From the NCBI GenBank assembly GCA_016800925.1, contig JABCPU010000226.1, positions 46,665 to 110,664 of the forward strand: a DNA stretch of 64,000 nucleotides, read 5' to 3'. Position numbers and translations under genes: made by a program. Below the pieces are notes generated by a model. That model saw only the letters and a list, made by a program, of their open reading frames with translations. It ran no database searches and was not told the DNA's origin. Of the stretch, positions 1 through 10,892 are shown in pieces (within the stretch, counting starts at the first letter, position 1; each line of letters begins with the position of its first letter). This stretch comes from Suillus spraguei (taxonomy: Eukaryota; Basidiomycota; Agaricomycetes; Boletales; Suillaceae).

Positions 1-190
1 TGACGGAGGCGCAATAACGATCTCTGCAACCGATCTCTGTGAGCTGAAGATCTCGTAAATACAAGAAAAAATACGCGCCAGTTGTGCTGTCCAGATCAGC
101 GGAGTTGAGGACACTGATGATAGATTCCTTTTGACCCCGGGAGATGGGGTTCATCTTGAAATTTCCACCGACAAAGAATTGACGAGGCAT
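1..190 (-). CDS. TPI1: Triosephosphate isomerase, N-terminal exons (cut by window edge)
   Basis: Glycolytic enzyme interconverting dihydroxyacetone phosphate and glyceraldehyde 3-phosphate in the cytosol. The minus strand reads MPRQFFVGGNFKMN from the ATG at 190, the universal TPI start with the substrate-binding Asn and catalytic Lys of the N-F-K motif. Exon 1 runs to the codons for LDSTT. The next exon gives EIVIAPPS, the expected continuation, and then leaves the window. The join needs a 55-nt intron ending TTGCAG whose donor is GC (CTG|GCGCGT) rather than GT; a donor four bases further in is GT but breaks the frame. Only about 45 residues are visible, so the state of the rest is unknown. 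Recognition of the family is firm; the splice site is inferred. Confidence 0.88.
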   Translation of the reverse strand, partial: MPRQFFVGGNFKMNPISRGQKESIISVLNSADLDSTTGAYFFLYLRDLQLTEIGCRDRYCASV

Positions 191-503
191 ATCGAATAAA
201 AGTCAAGGTATACGGTAGAAGACGGTATCAAGCAGAGGCGCTGGTAGCAGGTGTTGGCCTTAGCTACAGTAAGGATCTAATCTTTATCTAAATCCGATCA
301 TACGACGATATCATACGAGGATATTCAATAAAATTCTGCAAACGTGGGTCGCAAATATTGGGTACACAACTCGTACGACTCAGAGCACATGTTATATAGA
401 ATCTAGATAGTAATTCGGTTTGTCTTCAAATCTACGCCTGATTAATAGTTCCAACCAAACCAACCAACCAATGAAAGATATTTTTAATCACGCTAGTTGC
501 AGC
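191..503. other. Intergenic, TPI promoter side
   Basis: Lies between the start of TPI and the 3' end of the first SDR gene, both on the minus strand, so it should hold the TPI promoter. No clear TATA box, RNA gene or repeat was seen apart from a short CCAACCAAACC run near 450-470. Confidence 0.5.
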
Positions 504-1743
504 CTAAGTAAAGAAGAGTCCTCCGTCTGCAGAAACCTATATCGAGATACATAACTAGATCCCAATTCAGTGCTGGTGCACTCACGCTCTGTCCTATATT
601 ATGTATCCAATAAGCCCTGATTTTCCACATGGCTAGAACTCGAAACTCACCAGTTATAAAGTGCGCCTCCTTTGACACGAGGTAGGAGACGATGCTTGCG
701 ATATCGCCTGGAGTACCTTCGTACCCAACCGCTGTCTGCACCTGATGCAAAACATTACAGGAGTGTATTGAATCCGAACAGTCAATTCGCGTCTTACCCT
801 TTGAATCGAACCAGGATCATGTCCCTGTTCAGCTGTCCATCGTTCCCTTAGTTCTCTCATGGTCCGTACTGAATGAAGGTGAGTTCGGACATTGTTGGAA
901 CTAAAAAACACTCTAATGCGCACGCATTTCTGTCTGGATGGGTCCTGGAGCATAGCAGTTCACGGTGATACCGTGATGACCAAGCTCCATAGCTGCAGAA
1001 GATTAAGGACATTGGTCAAGTATCGGTTATCCATCACTTGATCTATGCCCACCACCATCTCACCTGCAGCTTGAGTCAGCCCTCTCACAGCAAATTTACT
1101 GCTGCTATACACAATATAATCCTTGCTGCCTTCGCGAATCGTATCACAGGTAAGTCAGAATACAATTTGAACGACCAATTCAACCACTGTACCTTTCTTC
1201 CCAAGCACCGACGACGCACCTATAATCCTTCCGCCCCGTCTTTGCTCGATCATCTGTCGGGCAGCATACTTATAACAGAGGAACGTCCCTCGGACATTCA
1301 CAGAGAAAGTGACGTCGAAACTTTCTACGTCGGCTGGGCACATGTATAACTGCGGTGAACATCAGTGTCACATGAAGGTCACTTACCGTCCAAGACATTG
1401 CCAAATGTGAGTATCCCGGCGTTAGCGATCATCTGCTCGATATCAGCTAAATGCTATTAGAAGTGTATCAAGCAAGACTTACTACATCAACACCCCCCAG
1501 AACACGAACAGCGGTTGCGATCATCCCTCTGACTTCATCCTCTACCGATACATCTGCCGGAACCACGATAGTTTGTCGTCCCTTACCGTTAATCTCACTG
1601 GCCACAGCATCCAATTCCATGCTTTTGGTTGCAATGTCATTCAGAGCAATATCAAAACCATCATCAGCAAGGCGAAGTGCAATGGCACGGCCAATTCCCT
1701 GGCTAGCTCCTGTGACAATAGCAGTGCCCTTAGATTGCGACAT
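504..1743 (-). CDS. Classical short-chain dehydrogenase/reductase, copy 1
   Basis: NAD(P)-dependent oxidoreductase of the classical SDR family, nearest in feel to acetoin/diacetyl reductases and FabG-like enzymes; the substrate cannot be read from sequence. Start at 1743 gives MSQSKGTAIVTGASQGIGRA, with the TGxxxGIG cofactor loop. Further exons supply IANAG, the strand RIIGASS with the catalytic Ser, and YSSSKFAVRGLTQAA with the YxxxK pair (near 1085-1105). Next come a GITVN-YAPGPI-type segment, then GTPGDIASIVSYLVSKEAHFITG and a last exon ending VSADGGLFFT-stop (504-506). About six short GT-AG introns interrupt it, and joined exons stay open, so it looks functional at about 260 residues. First of a same-strand family; see 26590, 29115 and 34855. 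Confidence 0.85.
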
Positions 1744-1800
1744 GGAAGAAGGACAAATTTCAATGTTAGTGAGAGCGTGGGCAGGTCACTGAGCGGCAGA

Positions 1801-1810
1801 CTCTATATAT
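1801..1810 (-). promoter_or_regulatory. Likely TATA box of SDR copy 1
   Basis: The minus strand reads ATATATAGAG about 58-67 nt upstream of the ATG at 1743, a usual distance for a fungal TATA element. Similar AT boxes precede other copies: TATATAATCC near 30384 and CTTATAATAGG near 36132. Position-based inference only. Confidence 0.4.
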
Positions 1811-1930
1811 CCCAAACCTCCGACTTAAATGCCTGTCAGTCCTGCCAAGTCCGGAAAAAGGTTCTTGCGCCCCAAGTTTATGTAACAATGGTATCTGCGA
1901 GTAAGAATACAAGGACCCATTTTCATGTCG

Positions 1931-2340
1931 TGCTGATTCCCCATCAACAGAGATCTGGGAGTAAGAACGGACTAGCTATGTGCAGCGAACCAACTTGTTG
2001 GCTCGGAGACATTACATGCCACGTAAGCAAAAGATAGGCTCAATGAAGCTATGAACTTACTGGTAATGAAATGCACCTCCTTCGATCGGAGATAGCTTAG
2101 TGTATTAGCTGCATATTCAGACTGTCCAGTACTGAAGCAACCTCAGGTTGTTGAGCTTCTGAAGAAAGAAAATGAGTATTTAGCATCCGGATTCCGGACA
2201 AGGTTTGAAAACGCGCCACACTCACCGACATCATTCACTTCCTCGAGACGGGTTTGTCAACAATTGTTGACATACAGGTCTGGGGCTTCCTGAAGTTCCA
2301 CGAATAACTCCAGAACAGCCGGAATCCCAACAATACTCAA
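1931..2340 (-). pseudogene. 3' fragment of an SDR gene (copy 2)
   Basis: Lines up on the minus strand with the last exons of the SDR copy at 34855-36086: the same order of a terminal exon (ISVDGGIS-like, here around 1931-1950), an intron with matching blocks, and an exon resembling SLSYLRSKEVHFIT near 2064-2110. The upstream coding part (TGxxxGIG loop, YxxxK) is absent and the remaining frame has substitutions and no start. A dead 3' remnant left by duplication or deletion. Limits are approximate because similarity fades after about 2300. Confidence 0.65.
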
Positions 2341-2684
2341 GCAAGCAAGGGCAGATATATTATTTCACTACAGAAGTGCAATAGTAATTAGAAGGCGCTA
2401 ATCTAATACAATTCTTACCAAAGAAAAAAATCTAGGAGTTCGAACAGAACCCTTATGTATCTGGAGCCCCAATAGGATGTAGTTAACATCCCATTGAATA
2501 CTCGAAACATGTTGGTTATTTGGCTATACTAGTGGGCATTGAAATGCTGTTGATGCCTGGACTGGAGCTGGGTTCAGTAAGGATTTAGGTGGAGGACCGA
2601 CATACACAGTGCACGGTGCACACACACCTCCCATATGTTTTAACCATCTAGGCTCAATTTTATCCAGACACGCACCCTGTTCTA
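2341..2684. other. Left flank of the Helitron array
   Basis: AT-rich sequence with no convincing gene. It ends CCTGTTCTA immediately before the first Helitron TC, so the host base on the left is A. Joined to the right flank at 20416 (TAGGGATTATCG) it gives the inferred empty site CTGTTCTA|TAGGGATT. Confidence 0.55.
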
Positions 2685-2894
2685 TCTAAGAAGAAAGGGA
2701 GAACGGGTGGGAAAGTTCTCGCTAGCTCGCGTGGCTTTCGCGTACGTCGCGTAGGGCCATGTGGTTTTCGCTAAAGGCCACGTTTTTTCGGTTAGCTCGC
2801 TTAATTTCTCGCGTGGTTTTTTCGAGTGCCGACTGTTGTCCCATTGTGTGATTGCGTGATTGCGTGATTTGGTCACGTGACTGCGTAGCTGCCA
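2685..2894 (+). repeat. Solo 210-bp Helitron 5' end
   Basis: Starts TCTAAGAAGAAAGGGAG after host A and ends GTAGCTGCCA directly before the next TC. The same 210-bp segment recurs twice at 4551-4970. It is a truncated copy of the unit's 5' end, matching the later blocks through the CACGTG site and then stopping. Confidence 0.75.
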
Positions 2895-3540
2895 TCTATA
2901 AAGTAAGGGGGGAAAGGTGGGAAAGTGCTCGCTAGCTCACATGGCTTTCGCTTGCATCGCTTAAGAACGCTTAGCTCGGAATGGAAATTTCTCGCGTGGT
3001 TTTTTCGAGTGCCGCTCACTGTTGTCCCATTGTATGATTGCGTGACGTGATGCGTGATTGCGTGATTTGGTCACGTGACTGCGCAGCTGGTGGAATTTGC
3101 CATGGGTTGTCTGAAGCTGGGGTAAAACCAAATTATTAGGATGGAGCTGAGGCCAGGGAGCCAAAGGGAGTGTGAAGCCAAAAGTGAAGCCAAAAAGGAG
3201 TGCAAAGGAGTGGAAAGTGAAAAAGGAGGGCAAGCAAAAAATGAGTGCAATTGCAGAAGATGGCTGATAGGTAAAAACAGAAGGAACTCACCAGGGGCTG
3301 GAAGGAGTGGTCAAGTTGTCAGGAACAGGTTCATACCTATGACAAGCTACTCCATCAGGCACCAATACCAGCTTGGAAGTTGCCAGCAGGCTGGAAGTGT
3401 CCTCCCCTACCCTCAGGAAACATCTTCTGATAGATTTCTCTTAAATTGATTAAAATTTTGGCTATCAAAGAATCTAAACTTTGTCATTTGAAAAATCATT
3501 TTATTTGTTTCAAAAGCTGCTATGATCATTAGGATGGAGA

Positions 3541-4131
3541 GATGAGACACAAGATGGGAGATGGGAGGTGGGAGGTGGGAGGTGGGAGACAGGAGATGGG
3601 AGACGGGAGATGGGAGACGGGAGATGGGAGACACAAGACAGGAGATGGGAGACGGGAGATGGGAGACACAAGACAGGGGACGGGAGACGAGAGACGGGAG
3701 ACACAAGATGGGAGACGGGAGACGGGAGACACAAGACAGGAGATGGGAGATGGGAGATGGGAGACACAAGACAGGGGACGGGAGACGAGAGACGGGAGAC
3801 ACAAGATGGGAGATGGGAGATGGGAGATGGGAGATGGGAGATGGGGAGATGGGAGATGGGAGATGGGGAGATGGGAGATGGGGAGATGGGAGATGGGGAG
3901 ATGGGAGATGGGAGATGGGAGATGGGAGATGGGAGATGGGAGATGGGAGATGGGAGATGGGAGATGGGAGATGGGAGATGGGAGATGGGAGATGGGAGAT
4001 GGGAGATGGGAGATGGGAGATCGGGAGACAGGAGATGGGAGACACAAGATGGGAGACAGCAGACTGGTAAGAGGAAATGAGAGACAGGAGACCAGTAACA
4101 GGAGATGGGAGATGGGAGACGGGAGATGGGA
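3541..4131. repeat. GGGAGAT minisatellite, unit 1
   Basis: Seven-base repeats GGGAGAT/GGGAGAC with GACACAA and GGGGAGAT variants. The plus strand has GGG every seven bases. Because 7 is not a multiple of 3, every frame on both strands stays open and reads a seven-residue repeat, so the long frames here are not genes. Confidence 0.9.
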
Positions 4132-4393
4132 CACTTGCATGAATTTTGTTGTGCGACAACTTAATACTGTTGCCCCCTATTAAAACTTGACACAAAAGAT
4201 TTATTCAAGTTAATAGTTTGCAGTAAATAATTTTAAAAAATCAAAATCAAATGCAATGACATGAGGATGAGATGGGCAATAAACTCACAAAGATGGTGAT
4301 GTGGTACTTTTACTTCTCTCAAAATATTGGTTAAAGTTATAATTTATTTCAAGACCAATTATCATTATTAAAGATAATTATTAGGATGAAGCC

Positions 4394-4533
4394 AAGGCCA
4401 GGAAGGCAAAAAGAGTGCGAAGCACTCTTTTTGCCTTCCTGTGCCTTGGGCAAACAGAATTATTAGGATGAAGCCTTGGCCAGGGAGCAAAAGGAGTGCG
4501 AAGCACTCCTTTTGCTTCCTGTGCCGAAGGCAC
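4394..4533. repeat. 3' hairpin pair, Helitron unit 1
   Basis: Two consecutive hairpins. 4394-4447 has about 25-bp arms around GAGTGC-GAA-GCACTC; 4474-4530 has arms ending GGAGTGC-GAA-GCACTCC. A short terminal stem GTGCC-GAA-GGCAC (4521-4533) stands 17 nt from the CTCG end, where a Helitron 3' hairpin is expected. Confidence 0.8.
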
Positions 4534-4550
4534 AACGGGTGGTGGACTCG

Positions 4551-4970
4551 TCTAAGAAGAAAGGGAGAACGGGTGGGAAAGTTCTCGCTAGCTCGCGTGG
4601 CTTTCGCGTACGTCGCGTAGGGCCATGTGGTTTTCGCTAAAGGCCACGTTTTTTCGGTTAGCTCGCTTAATTTCTCGCGTGGTTTTTTCGAGTGCCGACT
4701 GTTGTCCCATTGTGTGATTGCGTGATTGCGTGATTTGGTCACGTGACTGCGTAGCTGCCATCTAAGAAGAAAGGGAGAACGGGTGGGAAAGTTCTCGCTA
4801 GCTCGCGTGGCTTTCGCGTACGTCGCGTAGGGCCATGTGGTTTTCGCTAAAGGCCACGTTTTTTCGGTTAGCTCGCTTAATTTCTCGCGTGGTTTTTTCG
4901 AGTGCCGACTGTTGTCCCATTGTGTGATTGCGTGATTGCGTGATTTGGTCACGTGACTGCGTAGCTGCCA
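4551..4970 (+). repeat. Two tandem solo 210-bp Helitron 5' ends
   Basis: Segments 4551-4760 and 4761-4970 read the same by eye and repeat the 2685-2894 segment. Each begins TCTAAGAAG and ends GCTGCCA. The internal joints have the form A|TC, the same context as a Helitron 5' insertion. Confidence 0.8.
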
Positions 4971-5648
4971 TCTATAAAGTAAGGGGGGAAAGGTGGGAGA
5001 GTGCTCGCTAGCTCGCGTGGCTTTCGCTAAACGCCACGTTTTTTCGCTTAGCTCGGTTTGGAAATTTCTCGCGTGGTTTTTTTTCAAGTGCCGACACAGT
5101 TGTCCCATTGTATGATTGTGTGATTGCGTGATGCGTGATTTGGTCACGTGTCATGTGACTGCGCAGCTGGTGGAATTTGCCATGGGTTGTCTGAAGCTGG
5201 GGTAAAACCAAATTATTAGGATGGAGCCAAAGGGAGTGTGAAGCCAAAAGTGAAGCTAAAAAGGAGTGCAAAGGAGTGCAAAGCAAAAAAGGAGGGCAAG
5301 CAAAAAATGAGTGCAATTGCAGAAGATGGCTAAACTCATCAGAGGCTGGAAGGAGTGGTGGCACCATCAAAAGGCATGGTCAAGTTGTCAGGAACAGGTT
5401 GATACCTATGACAAGCTACTCCATCAGGCACCAATACCAGGTTGGAAGTTGCCAGCAGGCTGGAAGTGTCCTCTCCTACCCTCAGGAATTGATAGATTTC
5501 TCTTAGATTGATTATAATTTTGGCTATCAAGGAATCTAAACTTTGTCATTTGAAAAATCATTTTATTTGTTTCAAAAGCTGCTATGATCATTAGGATGCA
5601 GAGATGGGGGGACAGAAGAGCATGGGGAGGAGAGAATGAAGGCATGAG

Positions 5649-6391
5649 AGATGGGAGATGGGAGATGGGGGATATGCAGGAGACAGGAGACAGGAGATGA
5701 GGGAGATGGGGGAGATGGGGAGATGGGAGATGGGGGACAGGAGATGGGAGATGGGAGATGGGAGATGGGAGACGGGAGACGGGAGACGGGAGATGAGAGA
5801 TGGGAGATGGGAGATGGGAGATGGGAGATGGGAGATGGGAGATGGGAGATGGGAGATGGGAGACGGGAGACGGGAGACGGGAGATGAGAGATGGGAGATG
5901 GGAGATGGGAGATGGGAGATGGGAGATGGGAGATGGGAGATGGGAGATGGGAGATGGGAGATGGGAGATGGGAGATGGGAGATGGGAGATGGGAGATGGG
6001 AGATGGGAGATGGGAGATGGGAGATGGGAGATGGGAGATGGGAGATGGGAGATGGGAGATGGGAGATGGGAAGATGGGAGATGGGAGATGGGAGATGGGA
6101 GATGGGAGATGGGAGATGGGAGATGGGAGATGGGAGATGGAGATGGGAGATGGGAGATGGGAGATGGGAGATGGGAGATGGGAGATGGGAGACACAAGAT
6201 GGGGGACACAAGATGGGAGACACAAGATAGGAGATGGGAGACAGGAGATCGGGAGACAGGAGATCGGGAGACAGGAGATCGGGAGACAGGAGATCGGGAG
6301 ACAGGAGATGGTAGACACAAGATGGGAGACAGCAGACTGGTAAGAGGAAATGAGAGACAGGAGACCAGTAACAGGAGATGGGAGATGGGAC
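5649..6391. repeat. GGGAGAT minisatellite, unit 2
   Basis: Longest array. About 5890-6068 is an uninterrupted run of roughly 25 copies of GGGAGAT, followed by ATCGGGAGACAGG variants near 6240-6310. The uniformity suggests recent expansion compared with the more mixed arrays of units 3 and 4. Confidence 0.9.
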
Positions 6392-6652
6392 ACTTGCATG
6401 ATTTTGTCATGTGACAACTTAATACTGTTGCCCCCTATTAAAACTTGACACAAAAGATTTATTCAAGTTAATAGTTTGCAGTAAATAATAATAAAAAAAT
6501 CAAAATCAAATGCAATGACATGAGGATGAGATGGGCAATAAACTCACAAAGATGGTGATGTGGTACTTTTACTTCTCTCAAAATATTGGTTAAAGTTATA
6601 ATTTATTTCAAGACCAATTATCATTATTAAAGATAATTATTAGGATGAAGCC

Positions 6653-6792
6653 AAGGCCAGGAAGGCAAAAAGAGTGCGAAGCACTCTTTTTGCCTTCCTG
6701 TGCCTTGGGCAAACAGAATTATTAGGATGAAGCCTTGGCCAGGGAGCAAAAGGAGTGCGAAGCACTCCTTTTGCTTCCTGTGCCGAAGGCAC
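6653..6792. repeat. 3' hairpin pair, Helitron unit 2
   Basis: Same two hairpins as in unit 1, with loops GAA, ending in the short stem GTGCCGAAGGCAC 17 nt before CTCG. Confidence 0.78.
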
Positions 6793-7544
6793 AACGGGTG
6801 GTGGACTCGTCTATAAAGTATGGGAGAAAGGTGGGAAAGTCCTCGCTAGCTCACATGGCTTTCGCTTAGGAGCGCTTGCTACGCTTAGCTCGGTTATTTC
6901 GCTTAACACCTTTTTGGAAATTTCTCGCGTGGTTTTTTTCAAGTGCCGACACAGTTGTCCCATTGTGTGATTGCGTGGATTTGTCACGTGCAGCGCCACA
7001 TGGGTTGAAATTTGCCACAGGTTGTCTGAAGCTGGGGTAAACACAAATTATGGGTTGTCATTTGCCACAGGTTGTCTGAAGCTGGGGGAAAATGAAATTA
7101 TTAGGATGGAGCCGAGGCCAGGGAGCCAAAAGGGAGAGTGAAGGCAAAAGTGAAGGCAAAAAGGAGTGCAAAGGAGTGGAAAGCAAAAAAGGAGGGCAAG
7201 CCAAAAATGAGTGCAATTGCAGAAGATGGCTGATAGGTAAAAACAGAAGGAACTCATCAGGGGCTGGAAGGAGTGGTGGTGCCATCAAAAGGCATGGTCA
7301 AGTTGTCAATACCTATGACAAGCTACTCCATCAGGCACCAATATCAGGTTGGAAGTTGCCAGCAGGCTGGAAGTGTCCTCCCCCACCCTCAGGAAAAATC
7401 TTCTGATAAATTGCTGTTAGATATTGGCTATCAAAGAATCTGAACTTTGTCATTTGAAAAATCATGTGATTTGTTTAAAAAGCTGCTATGGTCATTAGGA
7501 TGCAGAGATGGGGGGACAGGAGAGCATGGGGAGGAGAGAATGAA

Positions 7545-7867
7545 GGCATGGGAGATGGGAGACAGGAGACAGGAGATGGGAGATGGGAGACAGGAGACAG
7601 GAGATGGGAGATGGGAGACGGGAGACAGGAGATGGGAGATGGGAGACAGGAGATGGGAGATGGGAGATGGGAGATGGGAGATGGGAGATGGGAGATGGGA
7701 GATGGGAGATGGGAGATGGGAGATGGAAGATGGGAGATGGGAGATGGGAGATGGGAGATGGGAGACGGGAGATGGGAGACAGGAGATGGGAGACACAAGA
7801 CAGGAGACAGGAGACAGGAGACACAAGACGAGGGACACAAGATGGGAGACAGGAGATGGGAGACACA

Positions 7868-7898
<31 letters not shown>

Positions 7899-8090
7899 CG
7901 GGAGACACAAGACGGGGGACACAAGATGGAAGACAGGAGATGGGAGACACAAGACAGGAGACAGGAGACGGGAGACACAAGACGGGGGACACAAGATGGG
8001 AGACAGGAGATGGGAGACACAAGATGGGAGACAGCAGACTGGTAAGAGGAAATGAGAGACAGGAGACCAGTAACAGGAGATGGGACACTT
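7545..8090. repeat. GGGAGAT minisatellite, unit 3
   Basis: Mixed GGGAGAT, GGAGACA and GACACAAGAC variants. The first half is mostly GGGAGAT; the second half has higher-order repeats of about 60-80 bp containing ACACAAGACGGGGG. Confidence 0.88.
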
Positions 8091-8346
8091 GCATGATTTT
8101 GTGGTGTGACAACTTAATACTGTTGCCCCCTATTAAAACTTGACACAAAAGATTTATTCAAGTTAATAGTTTGCATTAAATAATTAAAAAAAATCAAAAT
8201 CAAATGCAATGACATGAGGATGAGATGGGCAATAAACTCACAAAGATGGTGATGTGGTACTTTTACTTCTCTCAAAATATTAGTTAAAGTTATAATTGAT
8301 TTCAAGACCTATTATCATTATTAAAGATAATGATTAGGATGAAGCC

Positions 8347-8540
8347 AAGGCCAGAAAGCCAAAAAGAGTGTGGGCAAAAGAGAATTATTGGGATGAAGCC
8401 AAGGCCAGGAAGGCAAAAAGAGTGCGAAGCACTCTTTTTGCCTTCCTGTGCCTTGGGCAAACAGAATTATTAGGATGAAGCCTTGGCCAGGGAGCAAAAG
8501 GAGTGCGAAGCACTCCTTTTGCTTCCTGTGCCGAAGGCAC
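8347..8540. repeat. Three 3' hairpins, Helitron unit 3
   Basis: A decayed hairpin (8347-8385, right arm mostly lost) followed by the two standard ones and the terminal stem GTGCCGAAGGCAC. Hairpin number varies between units: two, three, or four in unit 7. Confidence 0.72.
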
Positions 8541-8701
8541 AACGGGTGGTGGACTCGTCTATAAAGTATGGGAGAAAGGTGGGAATCTGCCTCGCTAGCT
8601 CACATGGCTTTCGCTTAGGAACGCTTAGCTCGGCTATTTCTTTTTGGAAATTTCTCGCGTGGTTTTTTTGAGTGCCGACTCACTGTTGTCCCATTGTATG
8701 A

Positions 8702-8801
8702 TTGCGTGACGTGATGCGTGAGTGCGTGACGTGATGCGTGAGTGCGTGACGTGATGCGTGAGTGCGTGACGTGATGCGTGAGTGCGTGACATGATGCGTG
8801 A
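8702..8801. repeat. 20-bp tandem repeat with TGACGTGA
   Basis: About five copies of GTGCGTGACGTGATGCGTGA, found only in unit 4; the other units have one or two copies of the same motif at this spot. TGACGTGA resembles an ATF/CREB-type bZIP site; any regulatory role is inference. Confidence 0.75.
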
Positions 8802-9319
8802 TTGCGTGATTTGGTCACGTGACTGCGCAGCTGGTGGAATTTGCCATGGGTTGTCTGAAGCTGGGGTAAAACCAAATCATTAGGATGGAGCCAAAGGGAG
8901 TGTGAAGCCAAAAGTGAAGCTAAAAAGGAGTGCAAAGGAGTGCAAAGCAAAAAAGGAGGGCAAGCAAAAATGAGTGCAATTGCAGAAGATGACTGATAGG
9001 TAAAAACAGAAGGAACTCATCAGGGGCTGGAAGGAGTGGTGGCACCATGGTCAAGTTGTCAGGAACAGGTTGATACCTATGACAAGCTACTCCATCAGGC
9101 ACCAATACCAGGTTGGAAGCTGCCAGCAGGCTGGAAGTGTCCTCCCTCACCCTCAGGAAAAACTTCTGATAAATTTTTGTTAGATTGATTATATTTTGGC
9201 TATCAAAGAATCTGAACTTTGTCATTTGAATAATCATGTTATTTGTTTCAAAAGCTGCTATGATCATTAGGATGCAGAGATGGGGGGACAGAAGAGCATG
9301 GGGAGGAGAGAATGAAGGC

Positions 9320-9550
9320 ATGGGAGATGGGAGGCAGGAGATGGGAGATCTGGGAGGCGCAGGAGACAGGAGACAGGAGATATGGGTGACGCAGGAGACA
9401 GGAGACAGGAGATATGGGTGGCGCAGGAGACAGGAGACAGGAGATATGGGTGATGCAGGAGACAGGAGATGGGAGAGATGGGAGATGGGAGATGGGAGAT
9501 GGGAGACGGGAGACGGGAGATGGGAGACAGGAGACGGGAGACGGGAGACT

Positions 9551-9583
<33 letters not shown>

Positions 9584-9711
9584 GATGAGAGACAGGGGAG
9601 ATGGGGGAGATGGGGAGATGGGGAGATGGGAGATGGGGGAGATGGGGAGACAGGAGAGATGAGAGATGGGAGATGGGGAGATGGGAGATGGGAGATGGGA
9701 GACAGGAGACG

Positions 9712-9765
<54 letters not shown>

Positions 9766-9940
9766 TGGGAGATGGGAGACAGGAGACAGGAGATGGGAGA
9801 TGGGAGATGGGAGACAGGCGACAGGAGACGGGAGACGGGAGACAGGAGATGGGAGACACAAGACGGGAGATGGGAGATGGAAGACACAAGACAGGAGATG
9901 GGAGACACAAGATGGGAGATGGGAGACACAAGACGGGAGA

Positions 9941-9983
<43 letters not shown>

Positions 9984-10091
9984 GGAAGACAGGAGACAGG
10001 AGACACAAGATGGGAGATAGGAGACAGCAGACTGGTAAGAGGAAATGAGAGACAGGAGACCAGTAACAGGAGATAGGAGATGGGAGATGGG
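9320..10091. repeat. GGGAGAT minisatellite, unit 4
   Basis: Begins with four higher-order repeats of about 40 bp (GCAGGAGACAGGAGACAGG plus GATATGGGTG, 9350-9460), then mixed GGGAGAT, GGAGACA and GGGGAGAT. The most diverged of the six arrays. Confidence 0.88.
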
Positions 10092-10353
10092 ACACTTGCA
10101 TGATTTTGTTGTGTGACAACTTAATACTGTTGCCTCCTATTAAAACTTGACACAAAAGATTGATTCAAGTTAATAGTTTGCAGTAAATAATTTACAAAAA
10201 TCAAAATCAAATGCAATGACATGAGGATGAGATGGGCAATAAACTCACAAAGATAGTGATGTGGTACTTTTACTTCTCTCAAAATATTGGTCAAAGTTAT
10301 AATTTATTTCAAGACCTCTTATCATTATTAAAGATAATTATTAGGATGAAGCC

Positions 10354-10493
10354 AAGGCCAGGAAGGCAAAAAGAGTGCGAAGCACTCTTTTTGCCTTCCT
10401 GTGCCTTGGGCAAACAGAATTATTAGGATGAAGCCTTGGCCAGGGAGCAAAAGGAGTGCGAAGCACTCCTTTTGCTTCCTGTGCCGAAGGCAC
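10354..10493. repeat. 3' hairpin pair, Helitron unit 4
   Basis: Both standard hairpins and the terminal stem GTGCCGAAGGCAC are present and well matched. Confidence 0.78.
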
Positions 10494-10892
10494 AACGGGT
10501 GGTGGACTCGTCTATAAAGTATGGGAGAAAGGTGGGAATCTGCCTCGCTAGCTCACATGGCTTTCGCTTAGGAACGCTTAGCTCGGCTAAACCTTTATTT
10601 GGAAATATCGCGTGGTTTTTTCGAGTGCCGATTCAATACACTGTTGTCCCATTGTATGATTGCGTGGTTTTGTCACGTGCAGCGCCACACGGGTTAAAAA
10701 TTTGCCACGGGTTGTCTGAAGCTGGGGTAAAACCAAATGATGGGTTGTCATCTGCCACAGGTTGTCTGAACCTGGGGGAAAATGAAATTATTAGGATGAA
10801 GCTGAGGCCAGGGAGCCCAAAGGGAGTGTTCAGCCAAAAGTGAAGCCAAAAAGGAGTGCAAAGGAGTGCAAAGCCAAAAAGAAGTGCGAAGG

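Larger units (their letters stand above)
2685..4550 (+). mobile_element. Helitron unit 1, non-autonomous
   Basis: A 210-bp extra 5' segment (2685-2894) precedes a second TC start at 2895. Then come a 5' block with the CACGTG palindrome (about 2895-3130), a block starting ATTATTAGGATGGAGC (3135-3530), a GGGAGAT minisatellite (3541-4131), an AT-rich block (4132-4375) and two hairpins ending in ACTCG at 4550. No intact gene. Confidence 0.75.
4551..6809 (+). mobile_element. Helitron unit 2, non-autonomous
   Basis: Two extra 5' segments (4551-4760, 4761-4970) precede the main TC start at 4971. Block order is as in unit 1: 5' block to about 5215, GGATGGAGCC block 5216-5590, minisatellite 5649-6391, AT-rich block 6392-6640, hairpins 6653-6792, CTCG ending at 6809. 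Confidence 0.75.
6810..8557 (+). mobile_element. Helitron unit 3, non-autonomous
   Basis: Starts TCTATAAAGTATGGGAG. The 5' block (6810-7097) has a variant end with GTCACGTGCAGCGCCAC and a duplicated GGTTGTCTGAAGCTGGG. GGATGGAGCC block 7107-7497, minisatellite 7545-8090, AT-rich block 8091-8334, three hairpins (the first decayed), end CTCG at 8557. Confidence 0.75.
8558..10510 (+). mobile_element. Helitron unit 4, non-autonomous
   Basis: TC start at 8558. 5' block 8558-8880 with an inserted 20-bp tandem repeat, GGATGGAGCC block 8881-9268, minisatellite 9320-10091, AT-rich block 10092-10342, hairpins 10354-10493, CTCG ending at 10510. Confidence 0.75.

Noticed and set aside
3413..4195. Long open frames in the GGGAGAT arrays on both strands (up to about 400 codons)
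   Set aside because: They are translations of a 7-bp repeat, which stays open in every frame and gives the same seven-residue pattern. No start context, introns or non-repeat domain; the same holds for the other five arrays.
4394..4447. Hairpin GAGTGCGAAGCACTC as a rho-independent terminator or a tRNA/ncRNA gene
   Set aside because: It recurs only at Helitron unit ends, with T runs inside the stem, and no cloverleaf is possible.
8702..8801. TGACGTGA repeat as a functional regulatory cluster
   Set aside because: Present only in one dead unit and not near any gene; kept as a repeat, with the regulatory reading left open.
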